Below, in pieces: positions 53,287-61,970 of a stretch of DNA of 64,000 bases (its first letter is position 1; each line of letters starts with the position of its first letter). The notes below the pieces were generated by a model. It worked only from the letters and a program-made list of their open reading frames with translations, was not told where the DNA came from and ran no database searches. The translations under genes were made by a program, and so were the position numbers. Source of the DNA: Streptomyces sp. Z26 (GTDB taxonomy: Bacteria > Actinomycetota > Actinomycetes > Streptomycetales > Streptomycetaceae); contig NZ_RCHV01000002.1 in assembly GCF_003665095.1 (NCBI RefSeq), forward strand, positions 6,018,501 through 6,082,500, in the 5' to 3' direction.

Positions 53287-54222
53287 TCAGTGACACAACC
53301 TGGCTTCGTGGACAGCATGTCCACGTGGCTCCAGCTGGAACGTGCAGTGCTCCACGTCGAACCGGGAATCCAGCCTGTACTGCAGTTCGTGCAGCACCCG
53401 TTCGTGGCCGACGCCGTCCAACGTGTCCTGGTCCACGACGACATGGGCCGACAGCACCGGCATGCCCGAGGTGATCGTCCACACGTGCAGGTCGTGCAGG
53501 TCCTCGACGCCGTGCACGGAGAGGATGTCGCGCCGCAGCTCCTCCATGTCCACGTCCCGGGGCGCCGCTTCGAGGAGTACGTCCAGCGCCTCGCGCGCCA
53601 GCCGCAGCGTCCGGGGCACGATCATCACGCCGATCAGCAGCGACGCCACGGGGTCCGCCGCCTGCCAGCCGGTGGCCATGATCACCAGGGCGGAGACCAG
53701 CACGGCGACCGAGCCCAGCGCGTCCGCCAGCACCTCCAGGAACGCGCCGCGCACGTTCAGGCTCTCCCGCTGGCCGCGCATGAGCAGCGCGAGGGAGACG
53801 AGGTTGGCGAGGAGGCTGAACGCGCCGAAGGCCAGGGTCAACCCGCCGTCCGTCTCGGCCGGTTCGAAGAAGCGCGCGGTGGCCTCGTAGAGGATGTAGC
53901 CGCCGACGCCCAGCAGGAGAAGGCAGTTGGCGAGGGCGGCGAGGATCTCCGCGCGGGCGAACCCGAAGGTGCGATGCGCGCTGCTCGGCCGGTTCGCGAA
54001 GTGGATCGCGAGCAGCGCCATGCCCAGCCCGAGCGCGTCGGTCGCCATGTGGCCCGCGTCGGCGAGCAGTGCGAGGGAGTCGGCCGCGAGCCCGCCCGCG
54101 ATCTGCACGACCATCACGCAGAGCGTGATGCCGAGCGCGATCCGCAGCCGTACCCGGTGGGCCGCGGCGGCCGTGCCCGCCGTGCCCGCCGGGAGTGCTC
54201 CGTGGTCGTGTCCCGCGCCCAT
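53287..54222 (-). CDS. Cation diffusion facilitator (CzcD/ZnT type) with an ExxxD site
   Basis: The 311-residue protein has six hydrophobic segments and a C-terminal cytoplasmic ferredoxin-like domain (MEELRRDILSVHGVEDLHDL; MPVLSAHVVVDQ). Transmembrane helix 2 has the usual His58/Asp62 (ADAGHMATD). In helix 5 the usual His-x3-Asp is replaced by Glu163-x3-Asp167 (FLEVLADALGS), which may alter metal choice from Zn/Cd. The short N-terminal His motif GHDHG is also present. It probably exports a divalent metal in exchange for protons. GGAAGG precedes the ATG. Confidence 0.9.
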   Translation of the reverse strand: MGAGHDHGALPAGTAGTAAAAHRVRLRIALGITLCVMVVQIAGGLAADSLALLADAGHMATDALGLGMALLAIHFANRPSSAHRTFGFARAEILAALANCLLLLGVGGYILYEATARFFEPAETDGGLTLAFGAFSLLANLVSLALLMRGQRESLNVRGAFLEVLADALGSVAVLVSALVIMATGWQAADPVASLLIGVMIVPRTLRLAREALDVLLEAAPRDVDMEELRRDILSVHGVEDLHDLHVWTITSGMPVLSAHVVVDQDTLDGVGHERVLHELQYRLDSRFDVEHCTFQLEPRGHAVHEARLCH

Positions 54223-54323
54223 AGTGCCGCCTTCCGCGTCGTGCCGAACGTGCTCACGATCGCCAGTGAACTACGGCCCGGGGGTATCCGGCAACGTGGC
54301 ACTGAAGACGGTTGTCATCTGCC

Positions 54324-54352
54324 CTGACCTGCGCTTTTCCTTCCCAGGTCAG
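54324..54352 (-). terminator. Inverted repeat CTGACCTG/CAGGTCAG between galE and the CDF gene
   Basis: Perfect 8-bp arms flank a 13-base, T-rich loop, 44 bases after the GalE stop and 102 bases before the CDF start. It may be a terminator for galE, or an operator for the CDF gene. Confidence 0.5.
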
Positions 54353-54395
54353 AGGGTTGGGCGGGGTGCTCGGACGGGTGGCGCCAGCGCGTCGC

Positions 54396-55403
54396 TCAGC
54401 CGGTCGCGGGGTGCCGCAGGCGCCAGCCCGCCCAGGCGGAGGAGACCATCTCCGGCACGTCCAGCCGGGCCGTCCAGCCCAGTTCCCGCGCGGCCAGGTC
54501 GGCGGCGGCCACCACCCGCGCCGGGTCGCCCGCGCGGCGCGGCGCCACCTCGGCGGGGAGGTCGTCGCGGCCGGTGACGTGGGCGACGAGTTCCGCCATC
54601 CCGCGTACGGAGACACCCCGCCCGGTGCCGACGTTCACGGTGAGGTCCCCCGGCCCGTCCCCCGTGTCGGCGCCCGCGTCCGGGGTGGTGGCGTCGAGCC
54701 GACGGGCAGCCGCCAGATGGGCCTCCGCCAGGTCCTGCACGTGGATGTAGTCGCGGACACAGGTGCCGTCGGGTGTCGGGTAGTCGCCGCCGAAGATCCG
54801 GGGCGGCACACCGCGGGTGAGGGCGTCGAAGAACATCGGGACGATGTTGGAGACGCCGGTGTCGGCGAGTTCGGGCCGCACGGCCCCGGCGACGTTGAAG
54901 TAACGCAGGCACACCGTGCCGATGCCGTGGGCCCGCCCGGCCGCCCGTACCAGCCACTCGCCGGTGAGCTTCGTCTCGCCGTACGGGTTGATCGGCACGC
55001 ACGGGGTGTCCTCCCGTACGAGGTCCACGTCCGGGCTGCCGTACACGGCGGCCGACGAGGAGAGGACGAAGCGCCGCACGCCCGCCGCGGCCACCGCCTC
55101 CAGCAGCACGGTGAGCCCGTGCACGTTCTCCCGGTAGTAGCGCAGGGGCTGCTCCACCGACTCCGCGACCTGCTTCTTCGCCGCGAGGTGCACCACACCG
55201 CGTACGCCGTGCTCCGTCAGCGTGCGGTCGAGCAGGGCGCGGTCCAGGACCGAGCCGCGGACGAGCGGGACCTCGGGCGGCAGCCGGTCCGCGACGCCGC
55301 TCGACAGGTCGTCGAGGACGACGACCCGCTCGCCCGCCTCCGCCATCGTCCGCACCACGTGCGCCCCGATGTATCCGGCGCCGCCTGTGATCAACCACGT
55401 CAT
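54396..55403 (-). CDS. galE: UDP-glucose 4-epimerase
   Basis: The 335-residue short-chain dehydrogenase family enzyme has the NAD-binding start WLITGGAGYIGAHVVRTM, the catalytic Ser-x24-Tyr-x3-Lys arrangement (VLSSSAAVYG; NPYGETKLTGEW) and YFNVAGA typical of GalE. It interconverts UDP-glucose and UDP-galactose. It is transcribed divergently from the CDP-alcohol/glycerophosphate operon and may provide a sugar donor to its glycosyltransferase. Other UDP-hexose or UDP-HexNAc epimerases cannot be excluded from sequence. Confidence 0.88.
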   Translation of the reverse strand: MTWLITGGAGYIGAHVVRTMAEAGERVVVLDDLSSGVADRLPPEVPLVRGSVLDRALLDRTLTEHGVRGVVHLAAKKQVAESVEQPLRYYRENVHGLTVLLEAVAAAGVRRFVLSSSAAVYGSPDVDLVREDTPCVPINPYGETKLTGEWLVRAAGRAHGIGTVCLRYFNVAGAVRPELADTGVSNIVPMFFDALTRGVPPRIFGGDYPTPDGTCVRDYIHVQDLAEAHLAAARRLDATTPDAGADTGDGPGDLTVNVGTGRGVSVRGMAELVAHVTGRDDLPAEVAPRRAGDPARVVAAADLAARELGWTARLDVPEMVSSAWAGWRLRHPATG

Positions 55404-55634
55404 GGCGGCACCCTATCCGGCACGCCACGACCCCGTTTTGGACCTCGGCCCAAGATCAAGCATGCTGTCACCGGCACGGCAACCCCGCCCCGGTGAATGC
55501 GCGGTGAACGCCCGCCGCCAACTATCCGATAACCTCTGCCGAATGCCGCCCTCCGGCGAACGGTTGAGGGCGCTCTTCCCGACCGCTGCCCGGACGTTAC
55601 GCCGTCCTGCCGCGGACGTGCCAGCCGCCAAGGA

Positions 55635-57521
55635 GTGAGACCGCTGTCCACCGCCATCCTCACCGGTCAACCGGTCGCCGGGTCGCCGCTGGAGGGCGAT
55701 CTGTGGTCGCTGGGTTTCGAGGTGCGGATGGTGCCGGACGCGTCGGGCGCGGCCGCCGCGCTGGGCGAGGTGCCCGCCGGTGACCGGGTCGCCGTCGTGG
55801 ACGCCCGCTTCGTCGGCCACCGGCACGCCCTCCGGCTCGCCCTGACCGACCCCCGCTTCCCGGCCGCCGCCGTCCCCGGCGCGGTGACCGTGCGGCCGGA
55901 GGCCCGTACGGCGCTGGCGCGCGCCCTCGCGGCGGACGCGAGCCCCGGCGCGGACCCCGAAGCGGCCCCGGACCCCGGCCCGGACCCCGACGCGTCGGCC
56001 GCCGTCCGTACGCGCCCCGGCACCCGTACCCTCCCCGACACCCTCGCCGCCGCCCTCGACGCCGACGGCACCGCCGTCCACCGGCCCGAACTCGGCGTGC
56101 TCGTCGCCACCGTGCCCACCGACGACGCGGAGCGGAGCGCGGCGGCCGAGGCCGTCGCGGCCGTCGACGACGAGGCCGTACGGCTGCGCGGCGCCGTGAA
56201 GTCCCGCGACGGCTTCTTCACCACCTTCTGCGTCAGCCCGTACTCCCGCTACCTCGCCCGCTGGTGCGCCCGGCGCGGCCTCACCCCGAACCAGGTGACG
56301 ACCGCCTCCCTGGTCACCGCCCTCGTCGCGGCGGGCGCGGCCGCGACCGGCACCCGCGGCGGGTTCGTCGCGGCGGGCCTGCTGCTGCTCGCCTCCTTCG
56401 TACTCGACTGCACCGACGGGCAGTTGGCCCGTTACGCGCTCAAGTACTCGACGATGGGCGCCTGGCTCGACGCCACCTTCGACCGCGCCAAGGAGTACGC
56501 CTACTACGCGGGCCTCGCGCTGGGCGCCGCGCGCGGCGGCGACGACGTGTGGGCGCTCGCGCTCGGCGCCATGGTGCTCCAGACCGCGCGCCACGTCGTC
56601 GACTTCTCCTTCACCGAGGCCAACCACGACGCCACCGCCAACACCAGCCCCACGGCGGCCCTTTCGGACCGTCTCGACAGCGCGGGCTGGACGGTGTGGG
56701 CGCGCCGCATGATCGTGCTGCCGATCGGTGAGCGGTGGGCGCTGATCGCCGTGCTCACCGCGTGCACCACACCGCGTACCACCCTCTGGGTGCTCATCGC
56801 GGGCTGCGCCTTCGCGGCCTGCTACACCACGGCCGGACGCGTGCTGCGCTCGGTGACCCGCCGGGCGGAGCGCACCGACCGGGCCGCGCTCGCCCTCGCG
56901 GAGCTGGCGGACAGCGGCGCCGCCGCCGCGCTCGTCGCGCACGGCGCAGTCCCCGCCGCCCGCCGCCTCGGCGGCCTGCCCCTCGCGCCGACGGCCGCCG
57001 CGCTCGGCGCCGCCGCCGTCACGGGTACGGCGCTGTGGGCGCCGGTCGGGAGCTGGTGGCCGGTCGCGGGCGCGCTGGCGTACCTGCTGCTCGCCGGGGT
57101 CGCGGTGGCCCGGCCGTTGAAGGGCCCGCTGGACTGGCTGGTTCCGCCCTTCTTCCGTATGGCGGAATACTGCACACTGCTGGTGCTCGCGGCCCGTTCC
57201 GAGGTGAACGGCGCGTTGCCCGCCGCTTTCGGGCTGGTGGCCGCCGTCGCCTACCATCACTACGACACGGTGTACCGCATCCGCGGCGGCACGGGAGCGC
57301 CTCCGCTCCCGCTGGTGCGGGCGATCGGGGGGCACGAGGGACGGACCCTGGCGGTCACCGTCGCCGCCGCCCTCTGGGCGGGCGGCACCGGACAAGGCTT
57401 CACCCTCGCGCTGACCGTGCTCGCCGCGGCCATCGCGGCCGGGGTGCTCAGCGAGAGCGTCCGCTTCTGGGTCTCCTCCGGAGCACCCGCCGTACACGAC
57501 GAAACAGGAGAACCCGCATGA
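55635..57521 (+). CDS. DUF5941-type CDP-alcohol phosphatidyltransferase
   Basis: The protein (628 residues from GTG 55635) has a soluble N-terminal domain of about 185 residues, a CDP-alcohol phosphatidyltransferase domain and further membrane helices. The full motif D-x2-D-G-x2-A-R-x8-G-x3-D-x3-D is present: Asp258, Asp261, Arg266, Gly275, Asp279 and Asp283. Such enzymes transfer a phosphoalcohol from a CDP-alcohol to an acceptor alcohol. AAGGAG overlaps the GTG, so the true start may be CTG 55644, giving LSTAILTG. It begins a tightly coupled operon; its stop overlaps the next start by 4 bases. Confidence 0.85.
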   Translation: MRPLSTAILTGQPVAGSPLEGDLWSLGFEVRMVPDASGAAAALGEVPAGDRVAVVDARFVGHRHALRLALTDPRFPAAAVPGAVTVRPEARTALARALAADASPGADPEAAPDPGPDPDASAAVRTRPGTRTLPDTLAAALDADGTAVHRPELGVLVATVPTDDAERSAAAEAVAAVDDEAVRLRGAVKSRDGFFTTFCVSPYSRYLARWCARRGLTPNQVTTASLVTALVAAGAAATGTRGGFVAAGLLLLASFVLDCTDGQLARYALKYSTMGAWLDATFDRAKEYAYYAGLALGAARGGDDVWALALGAMVLQTARHVVDFSFTEANHDATANTSPTAALSDRLDSAGWTVWARRMIVLPIGERWALIAVLTACTTPRTTLWVLIAGCAFAACYTTAGRVLRSVTRRAERTDRAALALAELADSGAAAALVAHGAVPAARRLGGLPLAPTAAALGAAAVTGTALWAPVGSWWPVAGALAYLLLAGVAVARPLKGPLDWLVPPFFRMAEYCTLLVLAARSEVNGALPAAFGLVAAVAYHHYDTVYRIRGGTGAPPLPLVRAIGGHEGRTLAVTVAAALWAGGTGQGFTLALTVLAAAIAAGVLSESVRFWVSSGAPAVHDETGEPA

Positions 57522-58270
57522 TCGGCCTCGTGCTGGCCGCTGGCGCCGGACGGCGTCTGCGTCCCTACACCGACACCCTGCCGAAGGCACTCGTCCCGGT
57601 CGGCCCCGAGGGGGAGGGGGAGCCCAAGACCATCCTCGACCTCACCCTCGCGAACTTCGCCGAGGTCGGCCTGACCGACGTCGCCGTGGTCGTGGGCTAC
57701 CGCAAGGAGGCGGTGTACGCGCGCAAGGCCGAGCTGGAGCGCACGTACGGCGTCACCCTCACCCTCATCGACAACGACAAGGCCGAGGAGTGGAACAACG
57801 CCTACTCCCTCTGGTGCGCCCGTGACGTCCTCAAGCAGGGCGCCCTCCTCGCCAACGGCGACACCGTGCACCCCGTCTCCGTGGAGAAGACGCTGCTCGC
57901 CGCCCGCGGCCACGGGCAGAAGGTGATCCTCGCCCTCGACACCGTCAAGCAGCTCGCGGACGAGGAGATGAAGGTCGTCACCGACCCGGAGAAGGGCGTT
58001 CAGCGCATCACGAAGCTGATGGACCCGGCGGACGCCACCGGCGAGTACATCGGTCTCACCCTCATCGAGGCCGAGGCCGCCGAGGAGCTGGCCGACGCGC
58101 TGAAGACGACCTTCGAGCGCGACCCCGACCTCTACTACGAGGACGGTTACCAGGAGCTGGTCAACCGCGGCTTCAAGGTCGACGTCGCGCCCATCGGCGA
58201 CGTCTCGTGGGTCGAGATCGACAACCACGACGACCTCGCCAAGGGACGGGAGATCGCATGCCGGTACTGA
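57518..58270 (+). CDS. Nucleotidyltransferase, CTP:phosphoalcohol type
   Basis: The 250-residue protein has the NTP_transferase signature (GLVLAAGAGRRLRPYTDTLP, then the Lys of PKALVPVG). It has NNAYSLWCARD, ANGDTVHPVS (metal-binding Asp) and EIDNHDDLAKGRE at the C-terminus. This combination resembles LicC-like and inositol-1-phosphate cytidylyltransferases rather than sugar thymidylyltransferases. With a polyol-phosphate dehydrogenase downstream and CDP-alcohol transferases on both sides, it probably makes a CDP-alcohol. CTP preference is inferred. Confidence 0.85.
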   Translation: MIGLVLAAGAGRRLRPYTDTLPKALVPVGPEGEGEPKTILDLTLANFAEVGLTDVAVVVGYRKEAVYARKAELERTYGVTLTLIDNDKAEEWNNAYSLWCARDVLKQGALLANGDTVHPVSVEKTLLAARGHGQKVILALDTVKQLADEEMKVVTDPEKGVQRITKLMDPADATGEYIGLTLIEAEAAEELADALKTTFERDPDLYYEDGYQELVNRGFKVDVAPIGDVSWVEIDNHDDLAKGREIACRY

Positions 58271-59322
58271 CCCGACTGATCCCGTCCCCCCTGACGGTCG
58301 ACATCCGGGCCGGTGCACTCAACGACCTCGGCAACCTCCTGGCCGACCAGCGCATCTCGCCGTCCGGCAAGCTCGCGGTCGCCATCAGCCCCCGTTCGGG
58401 GCAGGCGCTGCGGGACCGGATCTCCCCGGTGCTGCCGGGCGCCCAGTGGTTCGACGCGGCGGACGGCACGATCGACGGTGCCGTACGCCTCGCCGACGAC
58501 ATCAAGAAGTCCGGGCGCTACGACGCGGTCGTCGGCCTCGGCGGCGGCAAGGTCATCGACTCCGCGAAGTACGCCGCGTCGCGCGTCGGCCTGCCCATGG
58601 TCGCCGTCGCCACCAACCTGGCGAACGACGGCCTGTGTTCACCCGTCTCCACCCTGGACAACGACGCGGGCCGCGGCTCGTACGGCGTGCCCAACCCGAT
58701 CGCGATCGTCATCGACCTCGACGTGATCCGCGAGGCCCCGGTGCGGTACGTACGCGCCGGGATCGGTGACGCGATCAGCAACATCTCGGCCGTCGCGGAC
58801 TGGGAGCTGTCCCACCGCGTCACGGGTGAGGCGTTCGAGGGGCTGGCCGCAGCGATGGCGCGCAGCGCGGGCGACTCGGTGCTGCGCAACCCCGGCGGCA
58901 TCGGTGACGACGACTTCCTCGTCATCTACGCCGAGGCGCTGGTGCTCACCGGCATCTCCATGTCCATCGCCGGCGACAGCCGGCCCGCGTCCGGAGCGTG
59001 CCACGAGATCTGCCACGCGCTGGACCTGATGTACCCCAAGCGCTCCGCGCTCCACGGTGAGCAGTGCGGACTCGGCGCGGCCTTCGCGATGCACCTGCGG
59101 GGCGCGCACGAGGAGGCCGGGGTCATCGCGGAAGTCCTGCGGCGGCACGGCCTGCCCGTGCTGTCCACCGAGATCGGCTTCGACGCGGACGAGTTCGTCG
59201 CCGCCGTCGAGTACGCGCCGCAGACCCGCCCGGGGCGCTACACGATCCTCGAGCACCTCGACCTGTCAGCCGACCAGATCAGGGACGCGTACGCCGAATA
59301 TGCACAAGCCATCGGTAGCTGA
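58258..59322 (+). CDS. sn-Glycerol-1-phosphate dehydrogenase-like, iron-containing alcohol dehydrogenase family
   Basis: The 354-residue protein has a GGGKVIDSAKYAA NAD-binding region (residues 95-107), ATNLANDGLCSPVSTLDNDA like glycerol-1-phosphate dehydrogenases (EgsA/AraM), and metal ligand candidates Asp171, His249 (or His253) and His266. It would reduce dihydroxyacetone phosphate to glycerol-1-phosphate, the stereoisomer used by archaeal lipids. It overlaps the nucleotidyltransferase stop by 13 bases and the next start by 23 bases. 3-Dehydroquinate synthase-like or other polyol activity is possible. Confidence 0.82.
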   Translation: MPVLTRLIPSPLTVDIRAGALNDLGNLLADQRISPSGKLAVAISPRSGQALRDRISPVLPGAQWFDAADGTIDGAVRLADDIKKSGRYDAVVGLGGGKVIDSAKYAASRVGLPMVAVATNLANDGLCSPVSTLDNDAGRGSYGVPNPIAIVIDLDVIREAPVRYVRAGIGDAISNISAVADWELSHRVTGEAFEGLAAAMARSAGDSVLRNPGGIGDDDFLVIYAEALVLTGISMSIAGDSRPASGACHEICHALDLMYPKRSALHGEQCGLGAAFAMHLRGAHEEAGVIAEVLRRHGLPVLSTEIGFDADEFVAAVEYAPQTRPGRYTILEHLDLSADQIRDAYAEYAQAIGS

Positions 59323-60085
59323 ACTCCGGCCGGTCGTCCACCCCGACGGGGTGAAGGACCGCCGCAGCGGTGAGCACTGGGCCGGGCGCCTGTACATGCG
59401 GGAGATCTCGCTGCGCTGCGACCCGTACCTGGTGAACACCCGCATCACGCCCAACCAGCTGACGTACCTGATGGTCGTCGCGGGCGTCCTGGCGGGCGCG
59501 GCACTCCTGGTGCCGGGCCTGCCGGGGGCGCTGCTGGGCGCTCTGCTCATCCAGCTGTACCTGCTGCTGGACTGCGTGGACGGGGAGGTCGCCCGCTGGC
59601 GCGGCCAGACGTCGATAACCGGCGTGTACCTCGACCGCGTCGGCCACTACCTGTCCGAGGCCGCCCTGCTGGTCGGCTTCGGCGTGCGGGCGGCCGACGT
59701 CTTCCATGTCGAGGGCGACCGTACGAACTGGCTGTGGGCGTTCGTCGGAACGGTCGCCGCGCTCGGCGCGATCCTCATCAAGGCCGAGACCGACCTGGTC
59801 GACGTGGCGCGGGCGCGCAGCGGCCTCGCGGCCGTCAAGGACGAGGCGGCGACGCCCCGTTCCTCCGGGCTGGCGCTCGCGCGGCGGGCGGCGGCGGCGC
59901 TCAAGTTCCACCGGCTGGTGGGCGGCGTCGAGGCGTCGCTGCTGATCCTCTTCGTGGCCGTGCTGGACCTGGTGCGCGGCGACCTGTTCTTCACCCGGCT
60001 CGGCGTCGCGGTGCTGGCGGCCATCGCCGTCCTCCAGACGCTGCTGCACCTGGTGTCCATCCTCGCGTCGAGCAGGCTGAAGTGA
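59300..60085 (+). CDS. CDP-alcohol phosphatidyltransferase with His in place of the last catalytic Asp
   Basis: The 261-residue membrane protein has six predicted helices. Its CDP-alcohol motif reads Asp91, Asp94, Gly95, Ala98, Arg99, Gly108, Asp112 and then His116 where the catalytic-base Asp is normally found (LDRVGHYLSE). The N-terminal 40 residues hold KDRRSGEHWAGRLYMREISL, a probable amphipathic segment. The enzyme presumably uses the CDP-alcohol made by the upstream genes. The substitution could signal altered catalysis or a binding-only subunit. The stop overlaps the glycosyltransferase GTG. Confidence 0.85.
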   Translation: MHKPSVAELRPVVHPDGVKDRRSGEHWAGRLYMREISLRCDPYLVNTRITPNQLTYLMVVAGVLAGAALLVPGLPGALLGALLIQLYLLLDCVDGEVARWRGQTSITGVYLDRVGHYLSEAALLVGFGVRAADVFHVEGDRTNWLWAFVGTVAALGAILIKAETDLVDVARARSGLAAVKDEAATPRSSGLALARRAAAALKFHRLVGGVEASLLILFVAVLDLVRGDLFFTRLGVAVLAAIAVLQTLLHLVSILASSRLK

Positions 60086-60969
60086 GCGGCCCGGTGACGC
60101 GGCTGGGCGCGGTCGTCCTCACGATGGGCAACCGCCCCGAGGAACTCCGCGCGCTGCTCGACTCGGTGGCCAAGCAGGACGGCGACCCGGTGGAGGTCGT
60201 GGTGGTGGGTAACGGGGCGCCGTTGCCCGAGTTGCCGGAAGGTGTACGGACGGTCGAGCTTCCGGAAAATCTCGGCATCCCCGGTGGGCGCAATGTCGGG
60301 ATCGAGGCGTTCGGCCCCGGTGGCACCGACGTCGACGCGCTCCTGTTCCTGGACGATGACGGGCTGCTGCCACTGAACGACACGGCGGAGCTGTGCCGTT
60401 CGGCGTTCACGGCCGACCCGGAGCTCGGCATCATCAGCTTCCGCATCGCGGACCCCGACACGGGCGAGACCCAGCGCCGCCACGTCCCCCGGCTGCGCGC
60501 CTCGGACCCGCTCCGTTCCTCCCGCGTCACCACCTTCCTGGGCGGCGCGAACGCCGTACGCACGGAGGTGCTGGCGCAGGTCGGCGGGTTGCCCGACGAG
60601 TTCTTCTACGCGCACGAGGAGACCGATCTGGCATGGCGCGCGCAGGACGCGGGCTGGGCGATCGACTACCGCGCCGACATGGTGCTGCACCATCCGACCA
60701 CCGCGCCCAGCCGCCACGCGGTCTACCACCGCATGGTGGCCCGCAACCGCGTCTGGCTGGCCCGGCGCAACCTGCCGCTGCCGCTCATCCCCGCGTACCT
60801 CGGCACATGGCTGCTGCTGACGCTCCTGCGGCGGCCGTCGCGGCCCGCGCTCCGCGCGTGGCTCGGCGGCTTCCGCGAGGGCTGGAGCAGCCCGTGCGGG
60901 CCGCGCAGACCGATGAGCTGGCGGACGGTCTGGCGGCTCACCCGGCTGGGCCGCCCTCCCGTGATCTGA
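60082..60969 (+). CDS. Family 2 glycosyltransferase
   Basis: The 295-residue GT-A fold protein has VVLTMGNRPEELRALLDS and VVVVGNGAPLPE at the start, LFLDDDGLLP (DxD metal/nucleotide motif) near residue 95 and YAHEETDLAWRAQDAGW as the acceptor/catalytic-base region. GT2 enzymes transfer sugars from nucleotide donors. A C-terminal hydrophobic segment (PAYLGTWLLLTLL) suggests membrane contact. It overlaps the upstream gene by 4 bases and is followed by the ABC exporter genes, so it probably decorates the exported glycoconjugate. Confidence 0.9.
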   Translation: MSGPVTRLGAVVLTMGNRPEELRALLDSVAKQDGDPVEVVVVGNGAPLPELPEGVRTVELPENLGIPGGRNVGIEAFGPGGTDVDALLFLDDDGLLPLNDTAELCRSAFTADPELGIISFRIADPDTGETQRRHVPRLRASDPLRSSRVTTFLGGANAVRTEVLAQVGGLPDEFFYAHEETDLAWRAQDAGWAIDYRADMVLHHPTTAPSRHAVYHRMVARNRVWLARRNLPLPLIPAYLGTWLLLTLLRRPSRPALRAWLGGFREGWSSPCGPRRPMSWRTVWRLTRLGRPPVI

Positions 60970-61031
60970 CAAGCTCGGGTCTGAGAACATCGGGGGCTCA
61001 GTCACTGCAGAGTGAGGACGAAAGTTTCAAC

Positions 61032-61970
61032 GTGAGCGAGACAACGCACGAGGGTGCGGTCGCCGTGAATTCCCCGCCGTCATCCGACCAGGGCCTGTCG
61101 CCGGCAGCGCTCGCGGAGAAGTACGGCCTGACCGTCAGCGGAGCGAGGCCCTCCCTGCCCGACTACGTCCGGCAGTTGTGGGAGCGGCGACATTTCATCC
61201 TCGCCTTCTCGCGGGCCAAGCTGCACGCGCAGTACAGCCAGGCGAAGCTGGGCCAGGTGTGGCAGGTGCTCACGCCCCTGCTGAACGCCGCCGTGTTCTT
61301 CTTCATCTTCGGCATCCTCATGGGCGGCCGCGGCGGAATGGAGAACGACGAGTACATCCCGTTCCTGGTGACCGGCGTCTTCGTCTGGACGTTCACGCAG
61401 CAGTCGGTGATGACGGGCGTACGGGCCATATCGGGGAACCTGGGCCTGGTACGGGCCCTGCACTTCCCCCGGGCCTCGCTCCCGATCTCCTTCTCCCTCC
61501 AGCAACTCCAGCAACTGCTCTACTCGATGACGGTGCTGGCGGCGATCCTCATCGGCTTCCAGCACTACCCGACGCGACTGTGGCCGCTGATCATCCCGGT
61601 GCTGGCGCTCCAGCTGGTCTTCAACGTCGGCCTGGCGCTGATGATGGCCCGGCTCGGCGCGCAGACCCCCGACCTGTCGCAGCTGATGCCGTTCCTGCTG
61701 CGCACCTGGATGTACGCGTCGGGCGTGATCTTCCCGCTGGAGTACATGCTGGAGAAGCACGACGACATCCCGGCGTGGGTGACCGACGTGCTGCTGGCGA
61801 ACCCGATCTCGGTGTACCTGGAGCTGATGCGGTACGCGCTGATCGACGGGCCGCACCACCAGCACCTCGACGGTCACGTCTGGCTGCTCGCGGTCGGCTG
61901 GGCCGTGGTCGCCGGCATCGGCGGGTTTGTTTTCTTCTGGAAGGCGGAGGAGCGTTATGGCCGTGGCTGA
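61032..61970 (+). CDS. ABC-2 type polysaccharide/glycoconjugate export permease (Wzm/TagG-like)
   Basis: The 312-residue protein has a cytoplasmic N-terminus of about 75 residues with an amphipathic helix (YVRQLWERRHFILAFSRAKL), then six membrane segments. The pattern (GQVWQVLTPLLNAAVFFFIF; LGLVRALHFPRASLPIS) matches TagG/Wzm/RfbA ABC-2 permeases that export O-antigens or teichoic acids. The GTG has GAGGA upstream. Its stop overlaps the ATPase start by 14 bases. It probably forms the channel for the product of the upstream genes. Confidence 0.9.
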   Translation: MSETTHEGAVAVNSPPSSDQGLSPAALAEKYGLTVSGARPSLPDYVRQLWERRHFILAFSRAKLHAQYSQAKLGQVWQVLTPLLNAAVFFFIFGILMGGRGGMENDEYIPFLVTGVFVWTFTQQSVMTGVRAISGNLGLVRALHFPRASLPISFSLQQLQQLLYSMTVLAAILIGFQHYPTRLWPLIIPVLALQLVFNVGLALMMARLGAQTPDLSQLMPFLLRTWMYASGVIFPLEYMLEKHDDIPAWVTDVLLANPISVYLELMRYALIDGPHHQHLDGHVWLLAVGWAVVAGIGGFVFFWKAEERYGRG

